Assembly: GCF_018812025.1 (NCBI RefSeq)
Contig: NC_063061.1
Coordinates: forward strand, 6,561,796-6,625,795
Direction: 5' to 3'
DNA from: Megalobrama amblycephala
Taxonomy: Eukaryota > Chordata > Actinopteri > Cypriniformes > Xenocyprididae
DNA length: 64,000 bases
In this document: positions 12,513 through 23,228 of the stretch, one piece after another
How the letters are laid out: each line of letters starts with the position of its first letter
How positions within the stretch are numbered: the first letter of the stretch is position 1
Made by a program: the position numbers and the translations under genes
Notes under the pieces: model-generated
What the model was told of the DNA's origin: nothing
The model's database searches: none
The model's input: the letters and a program-made list of their open reading frames with translations, nothing else

Positions 12513-15065
12513 TTCTGTGTGTCTTCCTTAACTTGAGTTGCACAACCAGACATTGGTGGGCAGAGCTAATGTAAATAGTGTATGCCAACAAGGAACGCTA
12601 TTTGCACTTAGTGTATATAAACACTCCGATTAAGTAAAGATCATATTCCATGAAGATATTTTGTAAATTTCCATAAATATATATAAAAAAAATATTTTTG
12701 TAAGTAATATGTGTTGCTAAGGACTTCATTTGGACAACTTTAAAGGCAATTTTGTTGTCCAGGGTCACATTTATGTAAAAAAAAAAGAAAAAAAAAAAGT
12801 AATTTATGTCAGCACATATTGAAACTTTCAAGTAAAGTTATTTGTGTGAACGCACATTGCTGATTATTGCCTTTCATTCTTCATTCATCAAATTAATGGT
12901 GTTTGTGATCAGTTTCATTCACTGATCCTTCATGTTGGATATACAACTGACCAATATTGAGTAGCCCATAACTTGGATAAGTTTCATAAAAGTTTTGGAC
13001 CTACAGCACAGATTACAGACATTGATGCACAGACGTGGATATGATCTACATGTCTAAAGAAAGGATAAATCAGTCTTATAAACTCCTTGATTTAGCTTAA
13101 CAACTTAAAATGTAATCTGCATGGACATTAAACCATAGTAAAATTCAGTTTTTTCCATGTGTTAATAAAAATGTAGGCCTATTTAATAAAACTAGTCATA
13201 AGCATTTTTCCAGTATGTGCCTCAGGTATGCATAGTATTGTCAAATCACTCATCAGAATCCTCGGTAATCCGCGCCAAACTTCAACAGTTGGTTGAACCG
13301 GCTCATTTGGTTGTTTTTGAGTCAGACGTGCTACTTTGGCTGTGTGTCTGGAGTCATCAACCTGGAACTAAAGTCCGATTCAGTTCGATTTTGTGTATCA
13401 GCTTGACCTGAACTGGCTCAAAAGAGAAATTCTCTAGGTTGAACATCACTAGTGTAAAAACTTTTATTGAATTAAATTAAGTAAAGGTAATGAATTAATT
13501 TTTTGAAAGCCATTTGGGAGCTTTATTTCTCATAATTACAACTTTATTGTCACAATGTAACTTCATATCTCAAAATTGTGACTTTATCTTGCAATGTTTC
13601 TTTTTATTGGTATTTTGAGGTTGGGTTTAGGGGTGGATGTGCTTAGTAATGAAATAACATTTCTCATGAAATCGGGTTGGATTTCATTTCTAATTTGAAA
13701 TCGTACAAATTCATATGAATTCACCATCACTCCACCAAAACGAAAAACAGTGATGTTTTTTAATGAGATCAGTTGGGATTTTATTTCTTATTTTAATCAT
13801 TATGTCTCAATTTTTTATTTATTTATTTTTTATTTTTTTATTTTTTTGCTCTCCATGAGAAACAGGCTTCCATACCTACAGGTTGCTGTTTGATGTTATG
13901 TACATTAAAATAAAATAATTTCAGTTTTGAGTAAACTTTTTTGACTGATTATTTGAATAAAATTAATTATTAACAGTGCTATAGAAATATTAAGCATTAT
14001 AGACACATTTTTTATGTTAAAACAAATAATCATAAAAAACAAGAACAAATAATTCATGTTCAGTCATTCATGATGATAGCGCACTGGTATTTAAGCAAGC
14101 ATGCATCATTTAAGAGTTAGCTGGATAAGCCAAGGATAAGCTCACATAAGTTTCCTTGGATTTGACTGGGCAGCTCTGGCTGTGGACTGAAATGAAATGG
14201 TACCTAAAAATGACTGAGATTCCCACTCGTCTGACCATTTAACCCTGTTATCTCCAGTAGCATGTCCTATTCCAAACAACTAGCCAGGCAAGGGCACATA
14301 CATTGAGCAGTGCTATTCAACTTAAGCAGTAAACAAACAATGACTTTATTGTTTTGTCTAAATAATTAATGGCACTAACTCCAAGACTTTATCTTGGCAA
14401 GCACAAATATCTGTTGAAGAAGATGCTGACAACATATTGAACCATCTGTAGCTCAAATAATACAACAGACATTTAACAAAATGTGTATAACAGTGTGAAT
14501 TCACTCACTTTCTCCTAAACACACACATGCACACACAGGTTAGGCCCGTGTCGATCAGAGGCTGTTGAAGTGTTTACAGACAGACAGTGCAGATGAATAA
14601 GTGATGCCGTTGATGTATAATAAATGGCACTGCTTCGTTACACATTCTCACAATCAGGAGGGCATTCCAGAGGGCAGTCAGAGATGGACGCCGTGAGCCC
14701 CAGCATGCTAACATCATCAACAAGCGCCTAACAAGCGCTCTGCTTAAATGTGGGCTGCTGGGCCGAGAAACCTTGTTGTTGTCTTGCACTGGGATTTGGA
14801 CTGTTGGTAGTATAGTGTAAAGGAGATGACTGTGTAAATACATTGCCAATACAGCAAATATGCTGCTAAAATGAAGGTGCAGGGAAGGTGAAGAATAAAG
14901 GCATCAATGATTACATGATTTACCTTTTCTGGATTAAACTTATTTGCTGGTCATGAACACCCTAGTGCAACATTTCAAAAATCCAGAAAATCTTTATCAC
15001 AGTGCTTTATACGTTTCATTATGGCTATCAAACATGTCGCTGCACTTTATACAACATTACAAGTG

Positions 15066-15067
<2 letters not shown>
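12513..15067. other. Unrecognised spacer
   Basis: Mostly AT-rich with A or T runs (12778-12799, 13812-13850). Around 13610-13760 a GGTTTAGGGG word and TCATATGAATTC-like words suggest an aged repeat, but no termini are visible. An open frame at 14574-14849 on the minus strand has no recognised domain. Confidence 0.35.

Positions 15068-15098
<31 letters not shown>
15068..15098. repeat. (TA)n microsatellite
   Basis: Uninterrupted TA dinucleotide tract of about 30 bases, directly left of the foldback element. Confidence 0.9.
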
Positions 15099-15101
<3 letters not shown>

Positions 15102-15110
15102 CCTTGAGAC

Positions 15111-15311
15111 GATGCATGTACTTGAGAAACAACACTGCATAAGATATTAAGACTTGTTTTCAAGGAATTTATTTATCTGTTTTATTTTTTAAAGATATTT
15201 TAAAAAACAGTTCTGCAAGACAAAATACACTTATTCACAATACTGTATAGGTTAATCTATGAAAACAAGCCTTGATATCTTATGCAGAGTTGCTTCTCAA
15301 GAAAATACATC
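15111..15311. repeat. Foldback MITE with 51-bp inverted arms
   Basis: Arms 15111-15161 and 15261-15311 are inverted copies agreeing at about 44 of 51 positions by eye, including TGCATAAGATAT and CTTGTTTTC. They enclose about 100 bases of AT-rich DNA. Confidence 0.75.
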
Positions 15312-16252
15312 TTCTTTAAAATATTAATCTAAGCTATTTTAACTGTAAATGTTTACACAAAAATACTAAGAGTAGGATTCAGTGTAATTGTTTGATTATA
15401 TATTATTATTATTATTATTATTATTATTGATGTTGTGCCTTTGTAAAGAATGCAAATATATATTTATTTATTTCGCTATATGCTTCTCTCTATTTGTGAA
15501 TTATTGTCCTGTAGTGCTTATTACTGTCCTGCAGACCCTCTCTTCAGGGTGTTTGTGTTGTGGAATGCTCTTCTCTAAGAGCTGGCCCTTATGTCTTTAA
15601 TCTATCCACCTCCTGCTCTCATCCTTTCCTAATCCTCTTTACTGAGAGAAAAGAGGAAACTGATATTCTCTTCCCATCTGTCAGTAGTTTGAAACTTCTG
15701 TAAAGCCTGGGCAACCACCCAGCCTTTCTAACTGAAAAGAACCAATACAAGGTTGGAAAACTTCAAGAAAGCAAAAAAAAAAAAAACTATTGCCAACGTC
15801 CACAAATAAATGTGCTTCACAGTTGCACAACGACTGTGCGTGCCTGTGTTTGCTGAGGAAAATTATTTGGATTTGCATGGTGTTGGAAATGTAATTTGAA
15901 GTATTTGCGTAGCAGTTCAAATAATATCCAATTTGGTCATTTCTTCCTCTGGAGAACATGAACGGGCTGTTGTCTTTGCATACGGCTATATCATGCATCT
16001 TAGGCCTGTGTTATCTGGGGTAAGGTTCATCTAAAGCTTCATAAAAGAATTTCAAGGGAGCTGAAATTCTTGCATCAAACCTGTTTTATCCGTGAGCACC
16101 AGTGTTGTGATTTTGTGGTATGTTATCTCTGTCTGAAAGCATTTTTACCTCCTTTTGTAGAGTGTGCACCTGTGCAGAATGTTTAAATGCAGTTGGATGT
16201 TCAATATTTTTTGGAATTAATAACAATAATTTTTTGAGAGGAAATCCTACAT
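15312..16252. other. Unrecognised spacer with a short (TTA)n tract
   Basis: A TTA/ATT trinucleotide tract lies near 15399-15428 and an A run at 15773-15786. No exon was recognised. Confidence 0.4.
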
Positions 16253-16340
16253 TCTAAAAAGATGGTTCTTTAAAGGTTCTTTACACATAGTAACTATTAA
16301 TCCTAAAGAACCCTTTTAAGCCAAAATGGTTCTTTGTGTT
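16253..16340. repeat. Small foldback repeat with AAAGGTTCTTT / AAAGAACCCTTTT arms
   Basis: GATGGTTCTTTAAAGGTTCTTT on the left is mirrored by AAAGAACCCTTTT on the right, with a second GGTTCTT word just outside. A related word appears near 53812. It is a common short palindromic repeat type in fish. Confidence 0.45.
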
Positions 16341-16818
16341 AGAGGTTAGGGTCCTATATTTCCGCCCTTTTGTTTTTTGAGTCTGTAACTGTCAAAACAA
16401 TTATTCTAAAGCCACCTCATTACTGAGTTCCAGGAGCTCAATCATCCAACTATACTTTCAACAGCTACTTGATATCCTTCTTAAAAGGATCCTTCTTTGA
16501 GGATACTTCTCTCCTCTTCTCCACTAATCAAATGACAGAGATACTGAATTTATGATCCATATCGTAAGAGTTCTCAATTATAACTTTGCTTTATGCATAA
16601 GCATGCCCAGTCACACAAACATTAAAGTTATATAAAATAATTTCAAGGGAGCTGAAATTCTTGCGCATCAAACCAACTGTCACACAAACATTAAAGCTGT
16701 ACCATGACTTTTTATCACTTTTTTCTCATTGTGAAGGGCTCATATACTGTCAATTCAAAATTATATTTAAATTACAAGCCAAAGAATCCTAATCTAAGTA
16801 CTATTTAGAACCATTTTT
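16341..16818. other. Unrecognised spacer
   Basis: A 30-base segment (TTTCAAGGGAGCTGAAATTC) occurs at 16051 and again at 16641, showing a short local duplication. Nothing else was recognised. Confidence 0.35.
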
Positions 16819-17172
16819 GGTAACACTTTATTTCGATAGTCCACTATAGACATTCTACTAACTACAAGTAACTGTGCAACTACATGTCAGCTACCATCAT
16901 TAGAGTATTAGTAGACTGCCTGTTTAATATCTGCATTAATAACTGTTCTTTATTTTGATGCTCCCCCAACAGACATCGTACTGACCATAAGTAACTTTTC
17001 AAGCACGTCAACTTATTCTACTAACCCTAACCATAACCCAACAGGCAACTACTATAATAAGAGTTAGTTGACATGTAGTTACAAATTAATTAGAATTAGC
17101 TAGCATGTAGTTGCAAACTTACTTATAGTTAGTAGAATGTCTAAAGTTCACTATTGAAATAAAGTATAATTC
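16819..17172. mobile_element. MITE with GGTAACACTTTATTT ends and GAATGTCT arms
   Basis: The left end GGTAACACTTTATTTCGATA and the right end TATTGAAATAAAGTATAA are inverted relatives. The subterminal arms GACATTCTACTAACTA and TAGTTAGTAGAATGTC are perfect inverted copies, and GCAACTACATGTC is mirrored further in. An internal AACCCTAACCATAACCC stretch is characteristic of this fish family. No transposase. Confidence 0.75.
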
Positions 17173-18419
17173 AATTTCTTAAGTGTGTACTACATAGTAG
17201 CACAGCTGGGTGCTGGGCATAGACCTAAAATGGCCAAGCAGAATGGAGTGAGTGCTGTAAAAGAGGGTCAGATGATCAAAGAAGCTGCCCGAGGGGAAGC
17301 GGAGGACAGGGTCTGACTGTAACTATCTCTATTAGTTTTATTAGCTTGCCCCTGTAGTAACCACCTCCTCCTCTCCCCTCAGGCCTGCCATATGATAGGC
17401 GTCCAGGGGGCCTCTACCCCCATGGCCATCCATATAGGGTCACGTGGGGACCTGTCAGCTGGGAAGCCTGTCACCAGTTGCCCGGCTGAAGTGGGGAAGC
17501 ATAGACCATATTGGGGTGGTGTTTCTCCCCATCTAATTAGATGCTTAGCCTAGTCATTATACTACAGTTGAGCTGACACAGAACAAATTGTGTCACTGTT
17601 TTGGGTCTCCTCTGAAAAGAACCTGTGTGAGAAGGGTGAAAAGGGTCAGCTGTGGTACAAGGAGTTTTTTTTTTTTGTGCCAATTCTCATTTCAACTTTG
17701 ACCCCAGGCTCTCACTTCTCAGCAGTGAGAACAGAGATACAATAGGACCCATTGGCTGCTGTCAGTAACTACAAGTGCAGAACAAAACTGCCACTGCAGG
17801 AGTCCATGTGGAGTTGTTATTCACGCTCAGAGTCAGGTTCACTGCACTGAAGCCTTTTATAGAGACATTTTAATCTGTCTAATTGCTTTCTAGTACTGAT
17901 TGGTCGAAACAAACTGAATGGTTCTGCCTGATCTCATCAGTATTCATAAATATGCATATATATTTTTAGGTTTTGGAAGATGCATACAAATTTGCTAAAC
18001 TTTTTTTAACTATAAGTGTAGAGTCATATAAATATTTGTTGTCCTGTTTCTTGAGAGGGAATTTGCAAGATAACAGAGGTGAATGGCTTTAATATTCTGA
18101 TACATATTCAGAGCTATAATATTCCATAGTATAATGCAATCACACATGCTTAACTAGTGAGCAAAACATTGATGTTGTGCATTCAATAGTAAACATGCAT
18201 GTGTCAAAAAAAAAATGATAAAATAATGTTGTGTATTAAATCCATTTAATGGAATTTAATAGAATGGATTAATATACATTTAAAATATATTTTTCCTTCA
18301 ACCTAAAACACAGCACAACACGATGCGTAATTCAAGATACACGCAAAACACCAGTGAAAAACAATGCAGAAAATTCCTTTCATATTAACACACTATTTTT
18401 ACAGACTTTTCTAAGAGAT

Positions 18420-18425
<6 letters not shown>
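17173..18425. other. Spacer with a GC-richer block at 17270-17600
   Basis: The block at about 17270-17600 is not visibly repetitive. It contains a pyrimidine tract and CTCCCCTCAG (an acceptor-like site) followed by a short open frame reading PYDRRPGGLYPHGHPYR before a stop. No matching donor site or partner exon is evident. I treat it as a candidate conserved element or orphan exon, not as a gene. Confidence 0.25.

Positions 18426-18477
<52 letters not shown>
18426..18477. repeat. Poly-A tract of about 52 bases
   Basis: Uninterrupted A run without an adjacent recognisable retroposon body on either side. Confidence 0.95.
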
Positions 18478-18478
<1 letters not shown>

Positions 18479-18607
18479 ACACAACAACATTGTACATATC
18501 TGAGAAAAGCTTTTGGTTTTACAAGCTGTCCATACATTGATGTTTATACATTACATAACAATGCACAGTATGTGTGCATTGTTATGTACACTTTTCACTC
18601 TAACTAT

Positions 18608-18612
18608 ATTGC
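18608..18612. repeat. Left 5-bp target-site duplication (ATTGC)
   Basis: ATTGC directly abuts the outer end of the element's 3' LTR and is repeated exactly at 23224-23228 on the other side. A 5-bp duplication is typical of Ty3/gypsy integrases. Confidence 0.85.
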
Positions 18613-19099
18613 TGTAATAAAGGGGCAGTGGAGAGTGGATCCATTTGCAGTCTTTATTAAAATACAGCAAATACAACAGGGCAAAGACAGTACCGTGGTC
18701 AGGGACAGGCAAGAGGTCGGGGCTGGCAGCAAGAATCAAAGTCAGGTCACAGGCAGTAGTCGAGACAGGCGGCAAGCAAACACAGATCAGAGTCCAGGCA
18801 GAAATCAGGGCAGGTGGCAACGGTTCAAACAGTGATAATCAGTCCAGGTAATAACAGAGTAGCAGTCCACAGAAATAACGTTCAGAAATGATCACCTTTG
18901 CAAATCAAGACTTCATGATGTATGGGAGTGTGTGAGCGTCTTAAATAGTGTGTGTGTGATGTGGTGCAGGTGCATATGCAATCAGTCCCAGGAATGAGGG
19001 CCTATGGGAAATGGAGTCCGAATTGTAAACAGTCAGAATTCAGGTGATGGCTCCCTCCGGTGGTCCGGAGGATGAGTCGAGGGAGCCACATTCATGACA
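18613..19099 (-). repeat. 3' LTR of the gypsy element (487 bp)
   Basis: On the minus strand it starts TGTCATGAATGTGGCTCCC and ends ATTACA, giving the usual TG...CA ends. It matches 22752-23223 across its length. It contains a TATTTAA promoter word (complement of 18941-18947) and an AATAAA polyadenylation signal (complement of 18653-18658). The last part of the pol frame extends into it and ends at 19033. Confidence 0.9.
18653..18658 (-). terminator. AATAAA polyadenylation signal in the 3' LTR
   Basis: AATAAA on the minus strand near the end of the LTR, downstream of the promoter word, where a retrotransposon polyadenylation signal is expected. The same hexamer is present in the 5' LTR copy. 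Confidence 0.6.
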
Positions 19100-21918
19100 G
19101 AGCCCCCACCCTGCGAGCGGCTCCAGACGCGAGGAGGCGGACGCCAGGGTCTACCACGCGGTCGAGGGGCCGGCCTCTCCGGATGCGTCCGGTGGAATTC
19201 CTCCAACAAAGCGGGGTCCAGAATATCATATGCATCGACCCAGGATCGCTCCTCCGGTCTGTACCCCTTCCAATCGACCAGATATTGTAGCTTCCGACCC
19301 CGGCGCCTGGAATCGAGAAGTTCCCGAACCTGATAGGCCTCCTCGCCCTCAATCAGGAGTGGTGGGGGATGACGACCCTCGGTTCCCTATGGCTCTCCTC
19401 CCGGACCCCCGGAGGGTTTCAGCAGCGACACATGAAAAGTAGGAGGAGAAACACGGTAGTTAGCAGGTAAGTTCAAACGGAAAGATACTGGAGTGATTGG
19501 TTTAATGATTTGAAAAGGCCCTACAAACCTTGGACTGAGTTTCTTGCATGGAAGTCTTAACCGCAGGTCCCTGGTGGACAACCAGACCCACTGGCCGACT
19601 GTGTATTGGGGTGGAGCTCGCCGGTGTCGATCAGCCTGCTCTCTCTGTCTCCTGACAGCCCGCTGCAGGTGGTGATGAGCTAGGTCCCATGTCTCTTCAC
19701 TCCTCCGTAGCCAGTCGTTGATCGCAGGTAGCTCAGAAGGTTCACCAGACCAGGGGAATAGTGGTGGCTGATAGCCCAGGACGCATTGAAATGGTGTGAC
19801 GCCCGTGGAGGGCTTTCGGAGAGAATTCTGTGCATATTCTGCCCACATCAGGAAGCGACTCCACTCGGCTTGGTGGTGCTGGCAGTAGGTGCGTAAGAAC
19901 CGGGTGAGCTCCTGGTTTAGGCGTTCTGTTTGCCCGTTAGACTCTGGATGGTACCCGGAGGTGACTCAGGGATCACTGGTTCCTCTCTGTTTGGCTGTTC
20001 GATGCGTTCAGTTTGCCGGGATAGGGCGTCGGCTTTGGTGTTTTTTGATCCTGGTCTATACGTGACTTAAGTTAAATTGGGTGAAGAACATGGCCCACCT
20101 GGCTTGTCGTGGGTTTAATCGCTTGGCTGCGCGGAGATACTCCAGATTTTTGTGGTCGGTAAGAACTGTGAACTGGTGTTGTGCCCCCCTCCAACCAATG
20201 CCGCCACTCCTCTAACGCCGCTTTCATGGCTAGTAATTCACGGTCCCCCACATCATAATTTCGTTCCGCGGCTGACAGTTTTCTGGAGTAGAAAGCACAT
20301 GGGTACATTTTTTCAGGGTTACCTTGTCGTTGTGACAGAATCACGCCGATGCCTGTGTTGGATGCATCTACTTCCACAATGAACAGACGTTCTGGGTCTG
20401 GGTGGCGGAGAATGGGTGCTGTTGTGAATCGTTCCTTTAACTCACTGAATGCTTGATCGGCTGCCGGGAACCAGGACAGACGGGATGAGGCACGCTTGGT
20501 CATAGATGTAAGGGGTGCTGCCACACTGCTGAAGTTCCTTATGAACCGCCTATAGAAGTTAGCGAAGCCCAAGAAACGCTGCAATTCCTTCAGAGTGCGT
20601 GGTTTGGGCCATTCGAGCACAGCTTTTACTTTGCCATCATCTATGGCCACCCCGTCTCGGCTGATGACATGCCCCAGAAAGGACGTAGATGTGCGATGAA
20701 ATTCACATTTCTCAGCTTTGGCATATAACTGATGTTGGATGAGTCTCTGGAGAACCGCTCGAACGTGTTGGATGTGTTCTGAGAAGGAGTTTGAGTAAAT
20801 GAGGATGTCGATGTACACTATGACCCAGCGATTCAGCATATCACGGAAGACGTCGTTGATGTAAGACTGGAACACTGCTGGACTGTTGGACAGGCCGCAT
20901 GGCATCACAAGGGTCTCATAGTGGCTGGAGGTTGTGGAGAAGGCGGTTTTCCGTTCGTCCCCCTCACGGATGCGGATGAGGTTGTATGCACAGCGAAGGT
21001 TGAGCTTGGTGAAATATTCAACTTGCCGCAACTGCTCAAGGGCGGCAGATACTAGAGGCAGTGGATAACGGAACTTGTCCATAATGACGTTCAAAGCGTG
21101 GTAGTCAATGCAGGGTCTTAATCCTCCGTCCTTCTTTTTCACAAAGGCCGGATGAACCCCTTGGCGAGTTCCTCTTCGATGTAGGTCTTCATGGAAGCGG
21201 TTTCAGGTTGTGACAAGGGAAAGATTCTGCCCTTAGGGGGCATGGTTCCAAGTAGCAAGTCAATGGCACAGTCGCTGGGTCGATGTGGTGGTAGTTCGGT
21301 GGATTTCTTTTTACTGAAAGCTATCGCTATGTCAGCATATTCGTTAGGGATATTGAGTTGTTCAAGTTCACCTTCAGAAATTTCCACAGCTCGTATGGGT
21401 ATCGGGATTACGGGTTGTAGACAATGTTTGTAACAGTGGCTGTCCCAATGAAGAATTTCCCCCTTCTTCCAGAACACATGTGGGTTGTGAGTACGGAGCC
21501 AGGGCAAACCAAGGATGATGGGGTTGTTGGGTGAGTGAATGATGTAGAAATGAATTAGTTCTTGGTGGAGGATTCCGACTTGCAGTTGGAGCTCATTGGT
21601 GATGTGAGCAACCCTGCCTCCTCCGATGGGTTTACCGTCTAGCGCTTCCACTGTTAATGGAGAATGATATTCAGTTAGAGCGAAGTGATGGGCTTTAGCA
21701 AAGTAGTCCGACATGAAATTTCCAGCCGCCCCCGAATCCAGTAGAGCATGAGTGGTAATGGTGTGGTCGTTAATGGTAATTTGAACAGGAATCTTAAGAC
21801 AATTGGACGGATAGTTGTGTTGAGGTAAAGCACTCATCGCTTTGGGATTAGATGAGCTGGAAATCGGGCAATTGATCTTGAAATGTCCAGCCTGGCCGCA
21901 GTACAAGCACAGATGCAT
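19033..21918 (-). pseudogene. pol: gypsy pol remnant: protease, RT, RNase H, integrase fragment, chromodomain
   Basis: In order on the minus strand: a CCHC knuckle (CLYCGQAGHFKINC) at the start; an aspartic protease motif LLDSGAAGN near 21735; a deletion with frameshift at about 21145-21157 between FIRP and FVKKKDGG; reverse transcriptase at 21140-20500; RNase H with VEVDAS near 20370; a frameshift near 20195; a large deletion at 19965 that removes the integrase zinc finger and first two core acidic residues but leaves the part with SNGQTER; the integrase C-terminal region at 19848-19390; an in-frame TAG at 19387; then a chromodomain ([18 protein letters not shown]) at about 19345-19200. The frame ends inside the LTR. 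In the reverse transcriptase the first catalytic Asp is replaced (KLNLRCAYN, where the family has D) and one Asp of the YIDD box is missing through loss of a GAC codon (VYIDILIYS, about 20805-20818). Each of these should abolish polymerase activity. Confidence 0.92.
19100..19120 (-). promoter_or_regulatory. Polypurine tract next to the 3' LTR
   Basis: The minus strand reads AGGGTGGGGGCTC directly before the TGTCATG start of the 3' LTR. This is the position and composition of the primer for plus-strand DNA synthesis. It overlaps the 3' end of the pol reading frame. Confidence 0.7.
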
Positions 21919-22738
21919 TTGATGTTGTCGCTCTCTCTTCAGGTTGAAGTGGGGTGTAACCCAGATGCATGGGCTCTGAACTGTGACTGGCAGGAATGGA
22001 ATTTCGGTTGGAGCGGCGAGAACGAAGCAGATTGTCGATGTGGATGGCCAACTCTATAAAGGAACTCCGAGAATTGCCCTCATCGCGGCAAGCGAGCTCA
22101 GCTTGTAACTCCAAGGAAAGGCCCCGACGAAAGAGCAGTTTTAAGGTATCTTCCACCCAATTGGTCTGCGCTGCTAGCGTGCGAAACTGAAGTGCATACT
22201 CTACTGCTGTGCTCTTGCCTTGACTCAGGGAAAGCAGTAGTTCATCTGGATTTTGTCCCCCAGCGGAATGTTCGAACACCTCTCTGAATCGCTGTAAGAA
22301 TTCTGTAAATGTGTTAAATACTGAACCATCCTCTCTCCAGATGGCAGTGGCCCAGTCTAATGCTTTGCCCGTGAGCAGTGAGCAAACAAATGAAATTCGG
22401 CTGGAATCTGTGGAATAGAGAGGGCTGCTGATTAACATACAGAGAGCACTTCAGGAGAAACCCCTTTAAATTTCGTAGGTATTCCATCAAACTTTTCAGG
22501 GAGGGCCAGTCGAGGGTTAACAGCAGGTGGATTGGGAACTGTCGGCGTGACAGCTGCTGCGGCCTGCGGAGCGGCGGCCTCGGTGGGATTGAGGCGTAGG
22601 CCTTGCAGCGTTTTCACCAGCTCTTCCGTCAACGAGGTGAGTCGGGACAGTTGATGATGATGCATGGCTAACTAACATCATCGGCTGGCTTGAGCGGACA
22701 ATTCAGTGGATATGTGAACTAGAGCTGCTGGATCACTG
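21848..22738 (-). pseudogene. gag: gypsy gag remnant, frameshifted
   Basis: Gag begins about 15 bases inside the 5' LTR, where DPAALVHIS is readable but the expected start ATG is absent. Two stop codons follow within the frame before [12 protein letters not shown] (22665), then a Pro/Ala-rich linker and the LALPEKFDG motif that starts the capsid region in this family. Frameshifts occur at about 22465 and 22425, so the continuation (SRISFVCSLLTGKALDWA, about 22400-22340) lies in another frame. A third shift near 21925 separates the capsid from the CCHC knuckle. The identification rests on the order of conserved blocks and the neighbouring pol. Gag would form the particle; this copy cannot make an intact one. 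Confidence 0.85.
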
Positions 22739-22742
22739 TGGC

Positions 22743-22751
22743 GAAGTCTTC
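22743..22751 (-). promoter_or_regulatory. Candidate self-priming primer-binding site
   Basis: Directly inside the 5' LTR the minus strand reads GAAGACTTC. Its AAGACTTC part is the exact complement of GAAGTCTT found in the LTR (complement of 23047-23054), about 32 bases after the TATTTAA word, that is, where the transcript should begin. No tRNA 3'-end complement starting TGG is seen here. Tf1/sushi elements are known to prime with the 5' end of their own RNA, and this arrangement fits. Confidence 0.5.
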
Positions 22752-23223
22752 TGTAATGAAGGGTCAGTGGAGAGTGGATCCATTTGCAGTCTTTATTAAA
22801 ATACAGCAAATACAACAGGGCAAAGACAGTACCGTGGTCGGGGACAGGCAAGAGGTCGGGGCTGGCAGCAAGAATCAAAGTCAGGTCACAGGCAGTAGTC
22901 GAGACAGGTGGCAAGCAAACACAGATCAGAGTCCAGGCAGCAATCAGGGCAGGTGGCAACAGTTCAAACAGTGATAATCAGTCCAGGTAATAACAGCGTA
23001 GCAGTCCACAGAAATAACGCTCAGAAATGATCACCTTAGCAAATCAAGACTTCACGATGTATGGGAGTGTGTGAGCGTCTTAAATAGTGTGTGTGATGTG
23101 GTGCAGGTGCATGTGCAATCAGTCCCATGAATGAGGGCCTATGGGAAATGGAGTCCGAATTGTAAACAGTCAAAATTCAGGTGACGGCTCCCTCCGGTGG
23201 TCCGGAGGATGAGTCGAGGGACA
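22752..23223 (-). repeat. 5' LTR of the gypsy element (472 bp)
   Basis: It matches the 3' LTR throughout but lacks 13 bases near its start: the 3' LTR reads TGTCATGAATGTGGCTCCC while this one reads TGTCCCTCGACTC, so a short direct-repeat deletion happened after insertion. The TG...CA ends are kept. The TATTTAA promoter word is at the complement of 23080-23086. Confidence 0.9.
23080..23086 (-). promoter_or_regulatory. TATA-like promoter word in the 5' LTR
   Basis: TATTTAA on the minus strand in the middle of the LTR, upstream of the predicted transcript start and of the polyadenylation signal, as expected for a U3-R-U5 layout. Confidence 0.5.
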
Positions 23224-23228
23224 ATTGC
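23224..23228. repeat. Right 5-bp target-site duplication (ATTGC)
   Basis: Exact copy of 18608-18612 directly outside the 5' LTR. Confidence 0.85.

Larger units (their letters stand above)
18613..23223 (-). mobile_element. Ty3/gypsy chromovirus (Tf1/sushi-like), complete but inactive
   Basis: A minus-strand LTR retrotransposon of about 4.6 kb with both LTRs, an exact 5-bp target duplication, a polypurine tract, gag with a CCHC knuckle, and pol in the order protease, reverse transcriptase, RNase H, integrase, chromodomain. The C-terminal chromodomain and gag/pol arrangement place it among vertebrate chromoviruses of the Tf1/sushi group. It has no env-like frame. The LTRs differ at about 14 positions by eye plus two indels (2 and 13 bases), so the insertion is not ancient. 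The copy cannot be autonomous: gag carries several frameshifts, two catalytic aspartates of the reverse transcriptase are lost, and the integrase zinc finger and first part of the core are deleted. The element is shorter than a typical 5-6 kb full copy, consistent with that deletion. Confidence 0.93.

Noticed and set aside
18572..18851. Open frames in the LTRs, repeated at 22738-22990
   Set aside because: They occur in both LTR copies and on both strands; the LTR is non-coding apart from the pol 3' end.
18613..23223. Possible endogenous retrovirus
   Set aside because: There is no env-like frame, and the chromodomain and protein order identify a Ty3/gypsy chromovirus.
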